Positions 1-11,469 are shown, counted from the stretch's first letter. The stretch: 64,000 bases of DNA from Ziziphus jujuba (GCF_031755915.1 NC_083381.1:1128501-1192500); one strand, 5' to 3'. Made by a program: numbers and translations. The notes: generated by a model from the letters alone, not told the origin.

Positions 1-2491
1 CTATCTTATCTGTTGGTTATTGTTTACATCTCTTCATAGGAATTCTTATCATGATTGAGACCTCTCCATGCACGTCTCTTTGTACAATGTATATATGTGT
101 GTTACACTGTTAATCATAATATAATTCTTTTTGGCTCCTCTGTTTCTCTTTAGTTATGACTGGTTATCTATCAAATTCTGATAGTTTTGTTCTCCAACTC
201 ATATTTTGAAACCTGAAAATGTATCTTAATCCTGTCATAGGAAATCCAATCTAGTTTCCTTAATATATATCTGAAGTGCTAAGGTTTTCCTCCTTATAAA
301 TATGTACATTGTTTCGAGCTACTACTTTACAATAACATAACGTTTTCATTATTTGTGTAATGTCACAGAAGTATATTTATATCATTAATGCAATTGCTTG
401 TAAGAACAACTTTGCATCATTTTTATAAGTCACCTTAAGGTTTTTCGGACATTTTTTTAAATAGAACTTATTCATGAAAATTCAAATAAATAAACCGTAT
501 GCCAAAAGGTTTAGAAGTATTGCATCTTCATTTTCTCTACGACTCCTAACTTATGAGAAAACGAATTATATTGGACGGGTTCTACTCAATAATTTATAAT
601 CTTATCATTACATTTTAGCACAAAATCTCTTTTGGCTATTCATATATGAGAAGGAAAAAACTGAATATGTTTGGCCAAAATTGGCAATTTAATGGAATAT
701 TTGGCCAATCTTTGTCAGAACAATCATGTAATTTTAATTGGAAAAGAAGCAATATAGGTCTCTTTCCTTATCATAGATGATATTTAATGGAAAATTTCTA
801 TTAAATTCCTCCAATTTTATTTTACTTATAGTTCAATCCATACTTATAAATCATCATACTCCAAAACTTATCCATCAATTTTTTTTTTCAGTTAATTTTT
901 ACATAACCGAAAATGCGTGAATGAAATTTTTCTTATTCAGCAATGCATAAATTTATTTGTCAAAAACTAATATGCAATGAATTACCCAAAAACAAAATAA
1001 AAAAACAAATGCAGTGGGAAATTAAGTCATTTGTGATTAATTAGCAAGTACAAGATTAGCCATTTGAAGCGACTATTTCAATTTTTTTTTATTTTTTCCA
1101 ATTATATTTGTTTTAACAAAATACCAAACATCAACTTCTTTACCACATGAAATGGCTGCAGAAATGGCAGCGCACGCATCGAATCCAATATTTTGCTTTT
1201 GTCTTGCATTGTAATAGAGTTTAGTAAGTTTCAAGATCTAAATCGACCATTGAGTGACTGGATGTGAATGAATTTTCAAATCGACCGTTTTAACCAAGAT
1301 ATAGGATTAAGGGTCAGGATATGAGTTCAAGACCCGGTTGCAGATTGAGGATCGAACAGAGAGAGACTCGGATCATAAATAATAACCGAGATAAGAGATA
1401 GAAACACAAAGAAACCAGGAAACTAGACTATATATTTCAAATATGCAACAAAATAAATCAGACCTTCATATTTCAGGTTAGAATTCACAATGAACAGAGT
1501 TATGTCTTTGTTTTTGCTATTGGATTAATGGTAGCATTGAGAGGAACAAGAAGAGTGGAGGGAAGGGGAGGAAGATGGAAGGAGACCATATCCCTCGTCT
1601 GTCAGTAGGAAGATGAGCGAAGAGATTGGAGGGTGGATGCACATAATCCCTCTAAAATGGAAGAATCAGAGGAACAATTGAAAAATCAACTTAACAATTA
1701 CACTTGCGTTTACATTTTTATCTACATAGTAAAATAGTAATGGTTCTAACACACTAAGGACCAACAAAATGATAATATAGTATTAAATGAACTTTCTTGC
1801 GTTCCACTTTGCACCATAAATACCAAAAAGAGACGAGAATATATATCTCCTCTCACTATACTAAGAAGGATTAAAAAAAAATTTTCTCCCTCCTTCCCAC
1901 TTTCCATCACTCCTAGGCTATACATCCTTTCTGTTTTCTTTCCTCGCAACCAAACATAAGCTTAATTTTTATCCCTTTGCAAGCAATCCGTAGCTCAAAA
2001 GATGATCTAACAGTCAAACTCTAATGATCGATCATAAAACAAAGTGTCTATCAATACGTCAAAAATTCTTAAACCCACTCTTCACAGAACCAAAAGAAAC
2101 CTTTCCATGCAAAATTTCATCATTCATCAAAGAAACTCTGTTGGCAATCCTCTCCCTGTTTCGACTCGACTGCAATACCAGCAGAATGGACATTGATTAA
2201 CCAATAGAGGACAGAAAAACACAACCAGGCAATAAAGTTATAACGCGGGCACGGGAAGCAGCACAGAAGGTTCATTCAGTTACCTCAGCAGATGCAAAGG
2301 TTAGCAAGGAGTCGGTGAAGCTCTAAATAAAGGCTCTCACCACTGCATAGAAACCAGCAGCTAAGGTTGGAATTCATTCCCAGAAGCAAATAACACAACC
2401 AAGAGGAATAAAGCTTATTTATTATCATTACTTAGTTTAAAATAACTGATACAATAATAATGATAAAGAGCTTCTTAGCCGCCAAAGAATT
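1..2491. other. Gene-poor AT-rich intergenic DNA
   Basis: No supportable gene. Only short ORFs occur and none has a recognisable domain. Bases about 159-297 resemble 26904-27037, so a dispersed repeat or an old duplication is present at the left edge. The stretch about 2420-2490 could be the 3' untranslated end of a minus-strand gene, because AATAAA-like signals follow a minus-strand stop at 2492-2494; this is an inference. Confidence 0.5.
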
Positions 2492-2570
2492 TTAGTCAAG
2501 ACTTGTTTGGTTAATCTCAAACCTGAAACATTCCTCTTCCTCCTCTTCTTCCAAAATAGACCCTTCATCC
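2492..2570 (-). pseudogene. Possible 3' coding end of an unidentified minus-strand gene, cut by copia A
   Basis: Read on the minus strand, this is an open frame ending in TAA (2492-2494) with a glutamate run coded by GAA/GAG codons. If copia A (2571-8615) and one CATCC target copy are ignored, the frame continues into 8621-8700. I do not recognise the product. The GA-rich composition could give an acidic run by chance, so coding status is uncertain. What is seen: the open frame, the precise junction and the stop. What is inferred: that it is an exon. A transcript spanning the junction in an allele without the insertion would settle it. Confidence 0.25.
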
Positions 2571-2905
2571 TGATAAATTTTTCTTAAAAAATCTAGCTCT
2601 TAATCAAGAACAAATTATCAGCACTGATTGATGAAAAGCCATTGGAATATATTCATCCTTCAAATTCAAAATTGGCAACATGCTCTGCTCTAGCTGCTAT
2701 ATAACAGGGGATAAAACAATCAAAGATTTCCAAATAAGTCTTCATAGTTTAAGAATGATTTCCTTCTAAGAAATCAATTCTTTCCTAATTTATTTATTAC
2801 CGTTGGAAATTTGTAAATGTATATATAAATACTTATTGCTTTAATATAAAGAAAGAAGACAATAGAAAATTTATTTTCAGTTTTTATTTATTTAAAATTT
2901 CTTTT
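2571..2905 (+). repeat. 5' LTR of copia A
   Basis: It aligns along its length with 8307-8615, including shared blocks such as TTATCAGCACTGATTG and TTATTTATTACCGTTGG. It starts TG but ends CTTTT rather than the usual CA. It carries about 25 bp (near 2629-2655) that the 3' copy lacks. Point differences between the two copies indicate an old insertion. Confidence 0.88.
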
Positions 2906-2917
2906 TTGTATCAGAGC
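2906..2917 (+). promoter_or_regulatory. Primer-binding site of copia A
   Basis: TTGTATCAGAGC lies immediately after the 5' LTR. It differs by one base from the initiator tRNA-Met complement TGGTATCAGAGC used by most plant copia elements. It would prime minus-strand cDNA synthesis and it fixes the 3' boundary of the LTR. Confidence 0.8.
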
Positions 2918-2931
2918 TTGGTTTATCAACA

Positions 2932-3846
2932 ATGTCTTTCGATCAAGAGACAAAACTCACTATTCAATTTTTTCATCAATGTGCTAGTTTGATTTCTATC
3001 AAACTAACTAATTCAAATTTTCTACTCTGGAGATCCCAAATTATGCCACTCATTCGTAGTCTTGGAATTCTACACCACATTGAAAATTCGGAGAAACCAC
3101 CAGAAAAAATTGAAGAATCTGGCAAAATGGTGAAAAATCCAATTTTAGATACTTGGATTAACAATGATGGGCTTCTTAAAACCTGGCTTCTAGCAAATAT
3201 GACTGAGGAAATCTTCAGTACAACAATAGGTGGGGATACAGCTTATGAAATATGGAAATCTCTTGAGGAGCAACTGTTGCCTAACACCAAGGAAAATGAA
3301 GCACAGCTCAAAGACAGCCTTTACTCTCTAAACAAGGGGTCATTAACTCTCGATGAATACATCGGGAAGCTTAAGATTATTTGTGATAAGTTGGCTGCTA
3401 TTGACAAGGCGCTTTCTGACGTTGATAAAGTGTTTCAAGTCTCAGGAGGACATGGACAAAAATATAAAGAATTTCGAGTTGCTATGTTATCAAAGCCTCC
3501 ATATCCAACTTTTAACCAATTTATTGTATCTTTACAAAATTATGAACATATTTATTTTATGGAAGAAAAGCAGCAGCTTGATTACAATCAAGCCTTTATG
3601 AGTCAAAGAGGAAGAGGAAAAGGACAATGTGGAGGAAGAAGCTATTCTAGGGGAAGAGGCTCAGGTTCCTCCACTCAACGTCAATTTACCAATCAGTCCT
3701 CATATTTTCCACCTCAGCCAAAATACAACAATAGCAATAATAGTTGGAAAAGACAAGAACAATCCACCAAGCATAACTATAACAATGATGCTTGCCAAAT
3801 TTGTGGTATGACAAATCATGTTGCCAATAAATGTTTTTATCCATAG
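2932..3846 (+). CDS. Gag (nucleocapsid) protein of copia A
   Basis: A 304-residue open frame starting 15 bp after the primer-binding site. The N-terminal part has the plant copia gag signature around NFLLWRSQIMPLIRS (about residues 29-44) and a UBN2-type gag body to about residue 200. An Arg/Gly-rich stretch follows (about 225-245). A CCHC zinc knuckle lies at the extreme C-terminus (C288, C291, H296, C301; spacing CX2CX4HX4C). The frame stops directly after the knuckle, whereas copia gag and pol are normally one ORF, so a stop or frameshift now separates them. It is the only intact protein-coding frame in this element. Gag forms the virus-like particle in the cytoplasm. Confidence 0.85.
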   Translation: MSFDQETKLTIQFFHQCASLISIKLTNSNFLLWRSQIMPLIRSLGILHHIENSEKPPEKIEESGKMVKNPILDTWINNDGLLKTWLLANMTEEIFSTTIGGDTAYEIWKSLEEQLLPNTKENEAQLKDSLYSLNKGSLTLDEYIGKLKIICDKLAAIDKALSDVDKVFQVSGGHGQKYKEFRVAMLSKPPYPTFNQFIVSLQNYEHIYFMEEKQQLDYNQAFMSQRGRGKGQCGGRSYSRGRGSGSSTQRQFTNQSSYFPPQPKYNNSNNSWKRQEQSTKHNYNNDACQICGMTNHVANKCFYP

Positions 3847-5380
3847 CCACAGAAGAGAATACTCAAAAAGCTTTGGCAGCCATGAATATAAACAGTGAAG
3901 GTGATCCACATTTCTATGCCTATTGTGGTGCAACGGCTCATATGACAAACCAAGGAGGTAACTTAGATTTCTTCAAACCTTATTCTAGCAGAGACTCAAT
4001 TTTAGTAGGTAATGGGCAAGCTTAACCTATCACTCACACAGGCAAAGCACTGTTTAAAACCTCTAAGGGTCATCTTAAACTAAATACTGTACTAGTTGTG
4101 CCAAAACTCAAAAAGAATTTATTATCTGTTAATTAACTCATTGATGATAATTCTTGTATCTTTGAATTTAACTCTATTGGTTTTGTTATAAAGAATCACA
4201 ATCAACAGATTTTGGCCAAGGGACACAGGAAAGGAGATTTATATGCACTTAGGGAAGGACATCTAGAAGCTCTTGTTACAGTCAAATCTCCAGAAGCATC
4301 TTCTACAATCTAGCATGCTCGATTGGGGCATCCAAATTTTAAATTTCTTCAAACTTTTGAGAATAAGAAAGTCATTAATGTTTCCAATTGGTTAACCAAA
4401 AATACTTTATGTAGTAGTTGCCAACTTGGAAAACATTGTAAACTTTCTTTTAATAAATCTAGCTCTATTTCAAAATTTCCTTTAGAAAGGATTCATAGTG
4501 ATTTATGGGGGCCTGCTCCAATTTTTTTTCCCCAAAAATTTAAATATTATGTTATTTTTTATAGATGATTTCACTCGCTATACTTGGCTATATTTACTTA
4601 AAAATAAATCTGATTTTTATAGTTGCTTTCTTAAATTTCAAATTTTTGTTGACAATCATTTTGATAGCAAAATAAAGATTTTTCAAAGTGATGGAGGTGG
4701 AGAATTCACATCTACAGCCTTTCAAAATCATTTGTCTCAGTGTGGCATTGCACAACAACTTTCGTGTCCTCACATACCAGAACAAAATGGACTTGTTAAG
4801 CGCAAGCATCGTCATATTGTTGAAACGGGTCTTATCTTACTCTTTCATGCAAACTTATCGATCAAATTATGGGTGGATGCATTTTTAACTGCTGTATATC
4901 TTATTAATCGATTATCTATCTCTTCAATTGGTAAGGAAACTCAACATTTTGCATTTTTTGGTCAAAAATCCAGATTATTTTGGATTACATATTTTTGGTT
5001 GTCAATGTTTTCCTTATTTGAAAACTCAAAGTATGCATAAATTTTCAAAAAAAACTGTCCCTTGTGTATTTATAGGTTATAACCCATTACACAAAGTATA
5101 TAGATGTCTTGATCCACACACACATCGAGTTTATATACCAAGATATGCTGTATTTAATGAAAATTATTTTCCTTATTTGGTGCATGACAAGTCGACTCCT
5201 TCACCCTCATATAATCTTTCCCTTACTTCTTTTCCCCTTGTAGATGAATGGGTCTCAAGAAAATCTTTTGACACTCCTTCTTGCACAACCTTACCAGAAC
5301 CTTCCCAAACAACTTTAGGCCCTTTTCTTAACGATTTGAACGAGCCCACTCAAAAACAAATCTCTCCAATCAAGTCATGA
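3847..5380 (+). pseudogene. Protease and integrase region of copia A pol (broken)
   Basis: A protease remnant sits at about 3920-3950, where the expected DSGAT active-site motif reads YCGAT, so the catalytic Asp is lost. Stops lie at 4023, 4134 and 4311. The integrase HHCC zinc finger follows (HARLGHPNF ... CSSCQLGKH, 4314-4440). The catalytic core has the landmarks HSDLWGP, DDFTRYTW and QSDGGGEF. The conserved PEQNG block is present at about 4779-4794. Frameshifts fall near 4555 (a T-rich run) and near 4980. The integrase C-terminal part (FIGYNPLHKVYRC) is at about 5066-5106. The relic is unambiguous but cannot be functional. Confidence 0.88.
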
Positions 5381-5393
5381 CAAAGGCAATGAC

Positions 5394-6739
5394 TTGGATT
5401 CCAACCATCCTTCATCCCACTCTAATTGCAATTCTTGTAATCCACCTTTAGAGTCCACACCCATATTGGATCAAAAGCATAATTGTCTTTCTCCCACTTT
5501 GGAACCTCATTCAGATCCTATACTCCATTTAGACAAAAATCAAGGTTCAATTTCTTCACCCATTCGACCAACTCGTGAAAGACGCCCACCTGCTTACTTA
5601 AAAGATTCTATTTGTTCAGCGTCCAATAACAATTATGCTCCCATTGTTTCTATTTCAGAACCCAAGACTTTAAAGACCGCACTCAAATTTACAAATTGGA
5701 CTGCTGCCATGAAGGATGAGCTTGATGCCCTTCATCAAAATAGAACATGGTCCCTTGTTCCTCACCATTCTAATGCAAATGTCATTGGTTCAAAATGGGT
5801 ATATAGTACAAAATATCAAGAAGATGGATGCATTGATCGATTCAAAGCTTGCTTAGTTGCTAAAGGCTACACACAACTTCCTCATCTGAACTTTGGTGAA
5901 ACCTTTAGTCCTATAGTTAAACCCACTACTATACGTGTGGTCCTCTCTCTTGCTGTCCATTTTCAATGGCCTCTCCAGCAACTTGATGTTAAAAATGCAT
6001 TCCTTCATGGTGTTCTTCATGAGCGTGTTTATGTGGAACAACCTCCTGGTTTTATGCATCTGAAATTTCCTAACCATGTTTGCCTTCTACACAAGTAATT
6101 ATATGGGCTTAAACAAGCTCCATGTTCTTGGTTTTCTAGACTCTCTACTTGTTTATTTTCTCTTGGTTTCATATGTAGTAAAGCTGATGCATCTTTATTT
6201 ATATATCATTCTGACACTAACATAATTCTTTTACTTGTCTATGTAGATGATGTTATTGTCACTGGCAATGCCACTTTATTAATCTTTCATCTCATTACAC
6301 GTCTAAGCAAAGAATTTGTTCTTCAAGACCTTGGAAAACTTGGTTTAGAAATCAAATATTTTCTTGGTGGACTCACACTTTCTCAAACCAAATATGCTAG
6401 AGATCTCTTAGCCAAATCCCATATGCTTGATGCTTAAAAAATAAACACTCCCATTGCTAAAAAACCAAGTCCCCTTCTAGATGATAATGAACCCACGATC
6501 CTACTGAATATTGTCAACCTTGTGGCTCTCTTCAATATCTTACATTCACTAGACCAGATCTCACTCATGCTATTAATCTTGCTTCTCAACATTTTCAAAC
6601 TCCTACCAAGAAGAACCTACGAGATGTCAAACGAATATTTCACTACGTCAAAGGAACCTTGACACATGGTGTTCGATATCTATCTCAAAGCTCTCTCACT
6701 CTTAATGCTTTTTGTGATGCAGATTGGGCTGGCTGTCCT
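5394..6739 (+). pseudogene. Reverse transcriptase and start of RNase H of copia A (broken)
   Basis: Typical copia RT landmarks are present: NWTAAMKDELDAL, GSKWVY, KACLVAKGYTQ, FSPIVKPTTIR, QLDVKNAFLHG. A stop at 6096 precedes LYGLKQAP. The catalytic motif YVDD is intact at 6240-6251. Another stop lies near 6435 and the frame is lost shortly after. RPDLTHAI and the RNase H motif DADWAGCP (to 6735) follow. At that point the gypsy solo LTR enters, duplicating GTCCT. Confidence 0.88.
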
Positions 6740-7854
6740 TGATACAAACATAGGTCGACACGTGCCTAAACCCATATTATATTAGCCCGGATCTCAATTA
6801 AGTTTAGATTTTAATGGATTGACCTCAACCCCTAACCAACCTATGATTAGAAATCTTGGTATAATGAAGATGCTACAATAGGTGATGGATATCCAATTGA
6901 TAAGGCAAAACTAAAACAGTCACTTTCTAATTGTGTTTTAGGTTTTCAAAGAGAGCAAAGAGAAATTCTATCTCACAAAATAAATTTTGAATATTATTAA
7001 AGATCCGTTCTTCCTCAAAAATAAGCTTTAAATAAGCTAAATTCACAAACAATAAGACCCTAAAAACTAAGGCAAAAACCAGCTAAACATGTTGTTTCCT
7101 AAAGGTGGACGAATTTTCTCTCTCCTTTCCTAATCTAATTTTGATTAATTAATTCCTTTATTTTGAATTAGGAATTAATTAATTTACAAAGAAAATAATA
7201 AAATAACAACTTTCCTAAGTTGATTTTTCCAGAAATAAAAAAATAAAAAACCAATTAGAAGACTAATTTCCTAAAATAAAAAGTAGAAATCAAATTAGGA
7301 AACTAAAATACTATCTTTTTGACTAAGTTGACTTTGACCAATCTTTGACCAATTTAAGCTCCAAATTAGCTTCCATATGCTTTGTAAAATACAAAATAGG
7401 ATTATCATGGATTCCTACATGTTGCCCTTGCTTGGATCAAATAGAAAATGTCAACTCAGCAAAATACAGTAAAGCTAGCAGAACCGACCATCTTTCTCCC
7501 TTTTACGCACAACCCCTTTTTGTTTGGCTTTGAAGCTGCCTCGAATTGATTCCATGACCTCTTAGAGATATGTATTGAATCCATGAAGTGTTGGAACCAT
7601 TTCTTGCTGCCCGAAGTCCATATTTGCATGAAAACAGCTACCTGGGTCCCTATTAGCTTTCACCACTTGGATGCTTAAAACGGACCTTGTATCTTCAGGT
7701 ATTAACAAGCCCCTTTGAGAATTCCCTGGATAAAAGTAGCAAGGTTATCCTAAAATATCTTAGCTTGAGCCTAGTGATCGGCCCGATCTTCATCCGTATC
7801 AGGTCAGCACTCCATCGGGTTATCGGTTGTGCAGGCACGGGCGGATTCTCATCA
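6740..7854 (-). mobile_element. Solo LTR of a CRM-like Ty3/gypsy family, inserted in copia A
   Basis: It runs TGATACAAAC...TCTCATCA on the plus strand. Its reverse complement begins TGATGAGAATCCGCC and ends GTTTGTATCA, matching the LTRs at 11653-12619, 18510-19579 and 62407-63542. A perfect 5 bp duplication GTCCT flanks it (6735-6739 and 7855-7859). No internal retroelement sequence remains, so the full element was removed by LTR-LTR recombination. The RNase H frame of copia A resumes on the far side. At 1115 bp its length and central part resemble the 62407 LTR more than those of gypsy D. Confidence 0.93.
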
Positions 7855-7859
7855 GTCCT

Positions 7860-8300
7860 TTTACTCAAAGAAGTACTACAGGATATTGCATCTTCATTGA
7901 CTCCAATTGTGTGTCTTAGGCAGCTAAAAGCAACCCATCATCTCGAGGTCTAGTGCTGAAGCTCAATACCGATCGTTAGCCACCACTACCGCCGAAGTTA
8001 CTTGGCTTCAGTACCTTCTAAATGACCTTGGCATTCACCCTGTCCGACAACCACTTCTTTTATGCGATAATCAAAGTGTCCTTCACATGTCCCATAACCC
8101 AATCTTTCATGCCCCCACCAAACATATCTAGCTTGACTATCACTTCATCGGGGAAAAAGTCGTTGCTGGTACTCTCAAAGTTCACTATCTGCTTACCTCA
8201 CAACAAATTGCTGATATCTTTACCTAAGGCCTACCTAAAGAATCATTCTTACCTTTTTGTTTCAAGCTTGGTGTTCAACCCATTTCACTACCAACCTTGA
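7860..8300 (+). pseudogene. C-terminal RNase H of copia A
   Basis: It continues the RNase H domain broken at 6739. Conserved copia features are SSAEAQYRSLATTTAEVTW, LLCDNQSVLHMSHNP, the HIxLDYHF-like block and QIADIFT. It contains stops (for example within the HI*LDYHF block and after DIFT). The polypurine tract TTGAGGGGG and the 3' LTR come directly after. RNase H removes the RNA strand during cDNA synthesis. Confidence 0.85.
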
Positions 8301-8306
8301 GGGGGC

Positions 8307-8615
8307 TAGATAAATTCTTCTCAATTCTAGCTTTTAATCAAGAACAAATTATCAGCACTGATTGTCCTTCAAATTCAAATTTAGCAACATGCTTTGCTCT
8401 AGCTGCTATATAAGAAGGGATAAAACAATTAAAGATTTCCAAATAAGTCTTCATCATTTGAGGAATGATTTCCTTCTAAGAAATCAATTCTTTCCTAATT
8501 TATTTATTACCGTTGGAAATTTGTATATAGATATATACACACTTAAAGCTTTAAGAGAAAGAAAGAAGACAATAGAAAATTTATTTTCAGTTTTTATTTA
8601 TTTGAAATTTCTTTT
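8307..8615 (+). repeat. 3' LTR of copia A
   Basis: Homologous to 2571-2905 and preceded by the purine-rich tract at about 8297-8305 that would prime plus-strand synthesis. It lacks about 25 bp present in the 5' copy. The target duplication CATCC follows at 8616-8620. Confidence 0.88.
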
Positions 8616-9480
8616 CATCCATCATCCCTACCATGTCCAATTTTGCAGGAACATTGCTTCCCGTGAATGTCTTCCTGGAATGGACCAATGAAGCAAAAGC
8701 TCCACTTAAAGGTTTCTATGTCAAGGCCATTTAGGTTTTCTATCAAAGAGAATGTGGCTTCCGCTTTTCCTTACGGATGTTGTAGTAAACTATTCCAGCT
8801 ACATAATCTCACAATGCAAGCCACAGCCTGTGCCCAGAATTTAAGCCTTGTTTTAACATCCTCTGGATGATCACCTAGATGACAAAATAGAACAAAAGCC
8901 AAAACCATTTTTTACTCTGATTTAGAGTGATTTCATTTGAATCATGAGTATATTAAATCAAGGCATAGATGGACTTTTTTTTAATGCCAACTATGAATTT
9001 CAAAAGGACAATCTATTCATATATCATATCTATATCTACAAACATAAAACCACACCATGCATTCCTTGCATTTTTTATATCCTTTATCTTAATCATAGAA
9101 CCTAGGTCGGCATTCAATTCACAACAAAACAAGCAAACTAAATTACACTTGACTCAACTTTCTTTCAAATTTCAGGTACACCTATACACCATTCCTTATG
9201 CAAAAGAGACCAAAACAGTACCAAAATTCTAGCTTTCCAAACGGACCCAGTTTATCTTATCTCATCTAGAGTTTAAACTCCAAACGTACTAAATCAAAAT
9301 CTCAACACAAAATTATAATTTTTTTGCTTTTAACCATAAAAGGATCATCAAAAAATGGGACAAAATCAATTAAATATTCAGTGTTAAAAGCACAAAGATC
9401 ATAATTTGATGGAAACATAACAGTTTATCAATATTTTCTTTTTATTGCACCTTGCTTATCTTTTAAATTTGGATATTAAG
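8616..9480. other. Intergenic DNA with possible minus-strand coding remnants
   Basis: Bases 8621-8700 on the minus strand continue the candidate exon described at 2492-2570. At about 8785-8845 the minus strand reads FWAQAVACIVRLCSWNS, which looks protein-like, followed by a stop. I cannot assign a family. The rest, to the first TNL exon, is AT-rich and without a gene. Homology to the TNL-B intron begins near 9440. Confidence 0.3.
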
Positions 9481-9753
9481 GAACCGAAAAAATTGAAGCA
9501 AAGGTCTTGGACCAACTTGACCAACAATTCTATTGGAACTACAGAGCTTTTGAAAGTATGTGTTACCTTAGGTTGCTCAATATTCATTGCAAAGGGCACC
9601 TCCCCAAAGGCTTGGAATACCTTCCTAACAATATAAGATTCTTAAAGTGGAAGGACATCCATTGAAATATTTTCCACCAAATTGCTATCCTTCTAAACTA
9701 GTTGAACATAACATGTACTATGCCCAAATTGAACTACTTTGGAAAGATAGAAG
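9481..9753 (+). pseudogene. TNL-A pseudogene: first LRR exon
   Basis: Homologous to exon 42422-42698 of TNL-B. An AG acceptor precedes 9481 and a GT donor follows at 9754. The frame reads through pieces equivalent to the NB-ARC-LRR linker (fragments HCKGHLPKGL and NNIRFLKWK-like) but with internal frameshifts and stops. In an intact TNL this exon joins the nucleotide-binding switch to the ligand-sensing LRR. The NB-ARC and TIR exons expected upstream are missing, so the copy is 5'-truncated. Confidence 0.75.
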
Positions 9754-9873
9754 GTAGAGTTCTACAATATTAATGCCGATCTGTAATTTACGTTTTTTCT
9801 TTCAAGTACATGAACATTACCGCTAACATTTTGCATTTTCTTTTTTGGCTATTTTCTTCATTCATTTTTGCAG

Positions 9874-10799
9874 TAATTTGAAGTTCATCAAACTCAATCA
9901 CTCTAAGAACTTGATAAGGACTCCAAACTTCATAGGGTTTCCTAATCTGGAGAGATTAGTTCTTGAAGGGTGTAGAAACTTAGTAGAGGTTCACCCATCC
10001 ATTGGAATTCTCAAGAAACTTTGTTTATTGAATTTGAAAGATTGTTCAAGCCTTTAGAGTCTTCCAGACTTCATTTCAGCAGAGTCTCTTGAAATTTTTC
10101 TTCTTTCGGGCTGCTCAAGACTTGACAAATTTCCATACATGGATGGAAGTAAATTTCCATATATGGATGGAAGTATGAGAAACTTGTCACAACTTTATTT
10201 GGATGGAACAAGACCTAAAAACCTTCTCAAATCAACAATGCTCAATGAGATAGAATAGCAGAGAGGAAAGATAGAGCTTTGAAAATAAGGAAGCTATAAA
10301 TTTGTTCACTTTTGATCATTGTAGTAGCCTTCTTCCATCTAATAGAAGAAAATGGAACAATCTTGCTTACTTTCTTCCCAACATTCCAAGTATAAAAAAA
10401 TTATGTTTAAGAAACTCTAACTTACCAAAAAGATCAATTCCCAGTGACCCTAGCTACCTAACTTCATTAGAGGTATTAGATCTAGGCAGAATGAATTCAT
10501 TAGCTTACTTGCTAGCATTAGCCAACTTGTTAAGCTAACATTTCTTGGATTGAGGCATCACAATCTTCTTCGATCAGTTCCAGAGCTTCCTTCAAATATA
10601 GAATATGTAGAGGCAAGAGATTGTTCTTCACTAGTAACTTTTTCAAATTCATTCAAGGTAAGAACTTCCAAAGATTTGATATTCAATTTCTTTGGTTGTT
10701 ACAAGCCAAAACAAAATCATGAGCGTGAAAGTATAATGATGGAATTGTTGAAAGCATACCTTCAATCGTGGCTGAAAATCTAGAATCAGGTTGCTTTGT
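9874..10799 (+). pseudogene. TNL-A pseudogene: main LRR exon
   Basis: A TTTTGCAG acceptor precedes it. The sequence encodes plant LRRs of the TNL type (NLKFIKLNHSKNLIRTPNF, LERLVLEGCRNLVEVHPSIG, LLNLKDCSSL). It is interrupted by a stop near 10055 and others near 10257 and 10533. A 23-24 bp duplication at about 10128-10173 repeats the coding unit KFPYMDGS. A stop occurs a few codons before the GT donor at 10800. It is paralogous to 42805-43577. Confidence 0.85.
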
Positions 10800-10872
10800 C
10801 TTTATTTTTTGTATATATATATTTCTTTCTTTGTTCGTTCTCTCATCAAACATTATGGGTTTCTTGGTGCAG

Positions 10873-11050
10873 GAAGCCTCACATCTAAGTGGCCGTTTTG
10901 AAATTGTGATTCATGGAACTAGAACTCCTGAGTGGTTTGGGAATCAAAACATGGGATGTACAGTCAAAATCTATTTGCCTCCAAATTGGAGCAATAACGA
11001 TTGGATTGGATTCATTTTTTGCATTGCTTTTGGTGTTCATGAGAACTTTC
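10873..11050 (+). pseudogene. TNL-A pseudogene: 5' half of the C-JID exon
   Basis: After a GTGCAG acceptor, the frame reads the post-LRR C-JID domain typical of TNLs: HLSGRFEIVIHG, PEWFGNQNMG, LPPNWSNNDWIGF. The C-JID is a jelly-roll/Ig-like fold that helps bind the pathogen effector. The exon is cut at 11050 by the 5' LTR of copia B and resumes at 25181. The reading frame continues correctly across the removed insertion. Confidence 0.85.
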
Positions 11051-11384
11051 TGACAGCATAGCTCAATCTCAATCGGCTCAATCAATGATAAATACAACAA
11101 AACAGAAGCAACAAAGGTAGTAGCTAGTAAGGAAGAAATTGATGAAGGGATTAACAGAGTTAACTAAAGCAAAACAATTACACTCCATAAAATAAATTAT
11201 TGTATTTTCTGCAAATTTATTTTATAGGAGCAAATAATCTCACTTACCTTCCCTAGCTTCTTTGTTTTAGGAAAATCAATTAATTGTTTTCCATATATCA
11301 ATTCTAGCTTGTACTTTATATAGGCATGCTTTTCTTGCAAAATATTAATTGATTGAATAATACCAATATTCATCAAATTCTACA
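11051..11384 (+). repeat. 5' LTR of copia B
   Basis: Starts TGACAGCATAGC and ends CTACA. It aligns with 24808-25175 through shared blocks such as AGCTAGTAAGGAAGAAATTG and TCTAGCTTGTACTTTATATA. A TATA-like stretch (TTTATATAGG, about 11315-11324) would fit its promoter. It is about 34 bp shorter than the 3' copy. Confidence 0.88.
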
Positions 11385-11396
11385 TGGTATCAGAGC
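11385..11396 (+). promoter_or_regulatory. Primer-binding site of copia B
   Basis: TGGTATCAGAGC directly abuts the 5' LTR and is a perfect 12-base complement to the 3' end of initiator tRNA-Met. Confidence 0.9.
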
Positions 11397-11469
11397 GTAT
11401 TTTTACACAAAACTATATCTTCATAGAATCCCAAACAAGAACTTTTCTCAAACATATGAGAAGCTAAGA

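Larger units (their letters stand above)
2571..8615 (+). mobile_element. Ty1/copia LTR retrotransposon 'copia A' (degenerate)
   Basis: The element is bounded by two similar LTRs and flanked by a 5 bp target-site duplication CATCC (2566-2570 and 8616-8620). The domain order is gag, protease, integrase, reverse transcriptase, RNase H, which is the copia order. The gag ORF is intact. Pol carries at least four in-frame stops and several frameshifts, so the copy cannot make a full polyprotein. An antisense gypsy solo LTR (6740-7854) interrupts RNase H. Without that insert the element would be about 4.9 kb, normal for copia. Confidence 0.93.

Noticed and set aside
1746..1949. 67-residue minus-strand ORF
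   Set aside because: No domain, isolated, AT-rich context.
2185..2320. Plus-strand open stretch ending ...SADAKVSKESVKL before an ATAAAG
   Set aside because: Only about 37 codons with no start, neighbour or family; could be chance.
7687..7953. 88-residue plus-strand ORF
   Set aside because: Antisense of the gypsy solo LTR plus a few bases of copia A; a shadow ORF.
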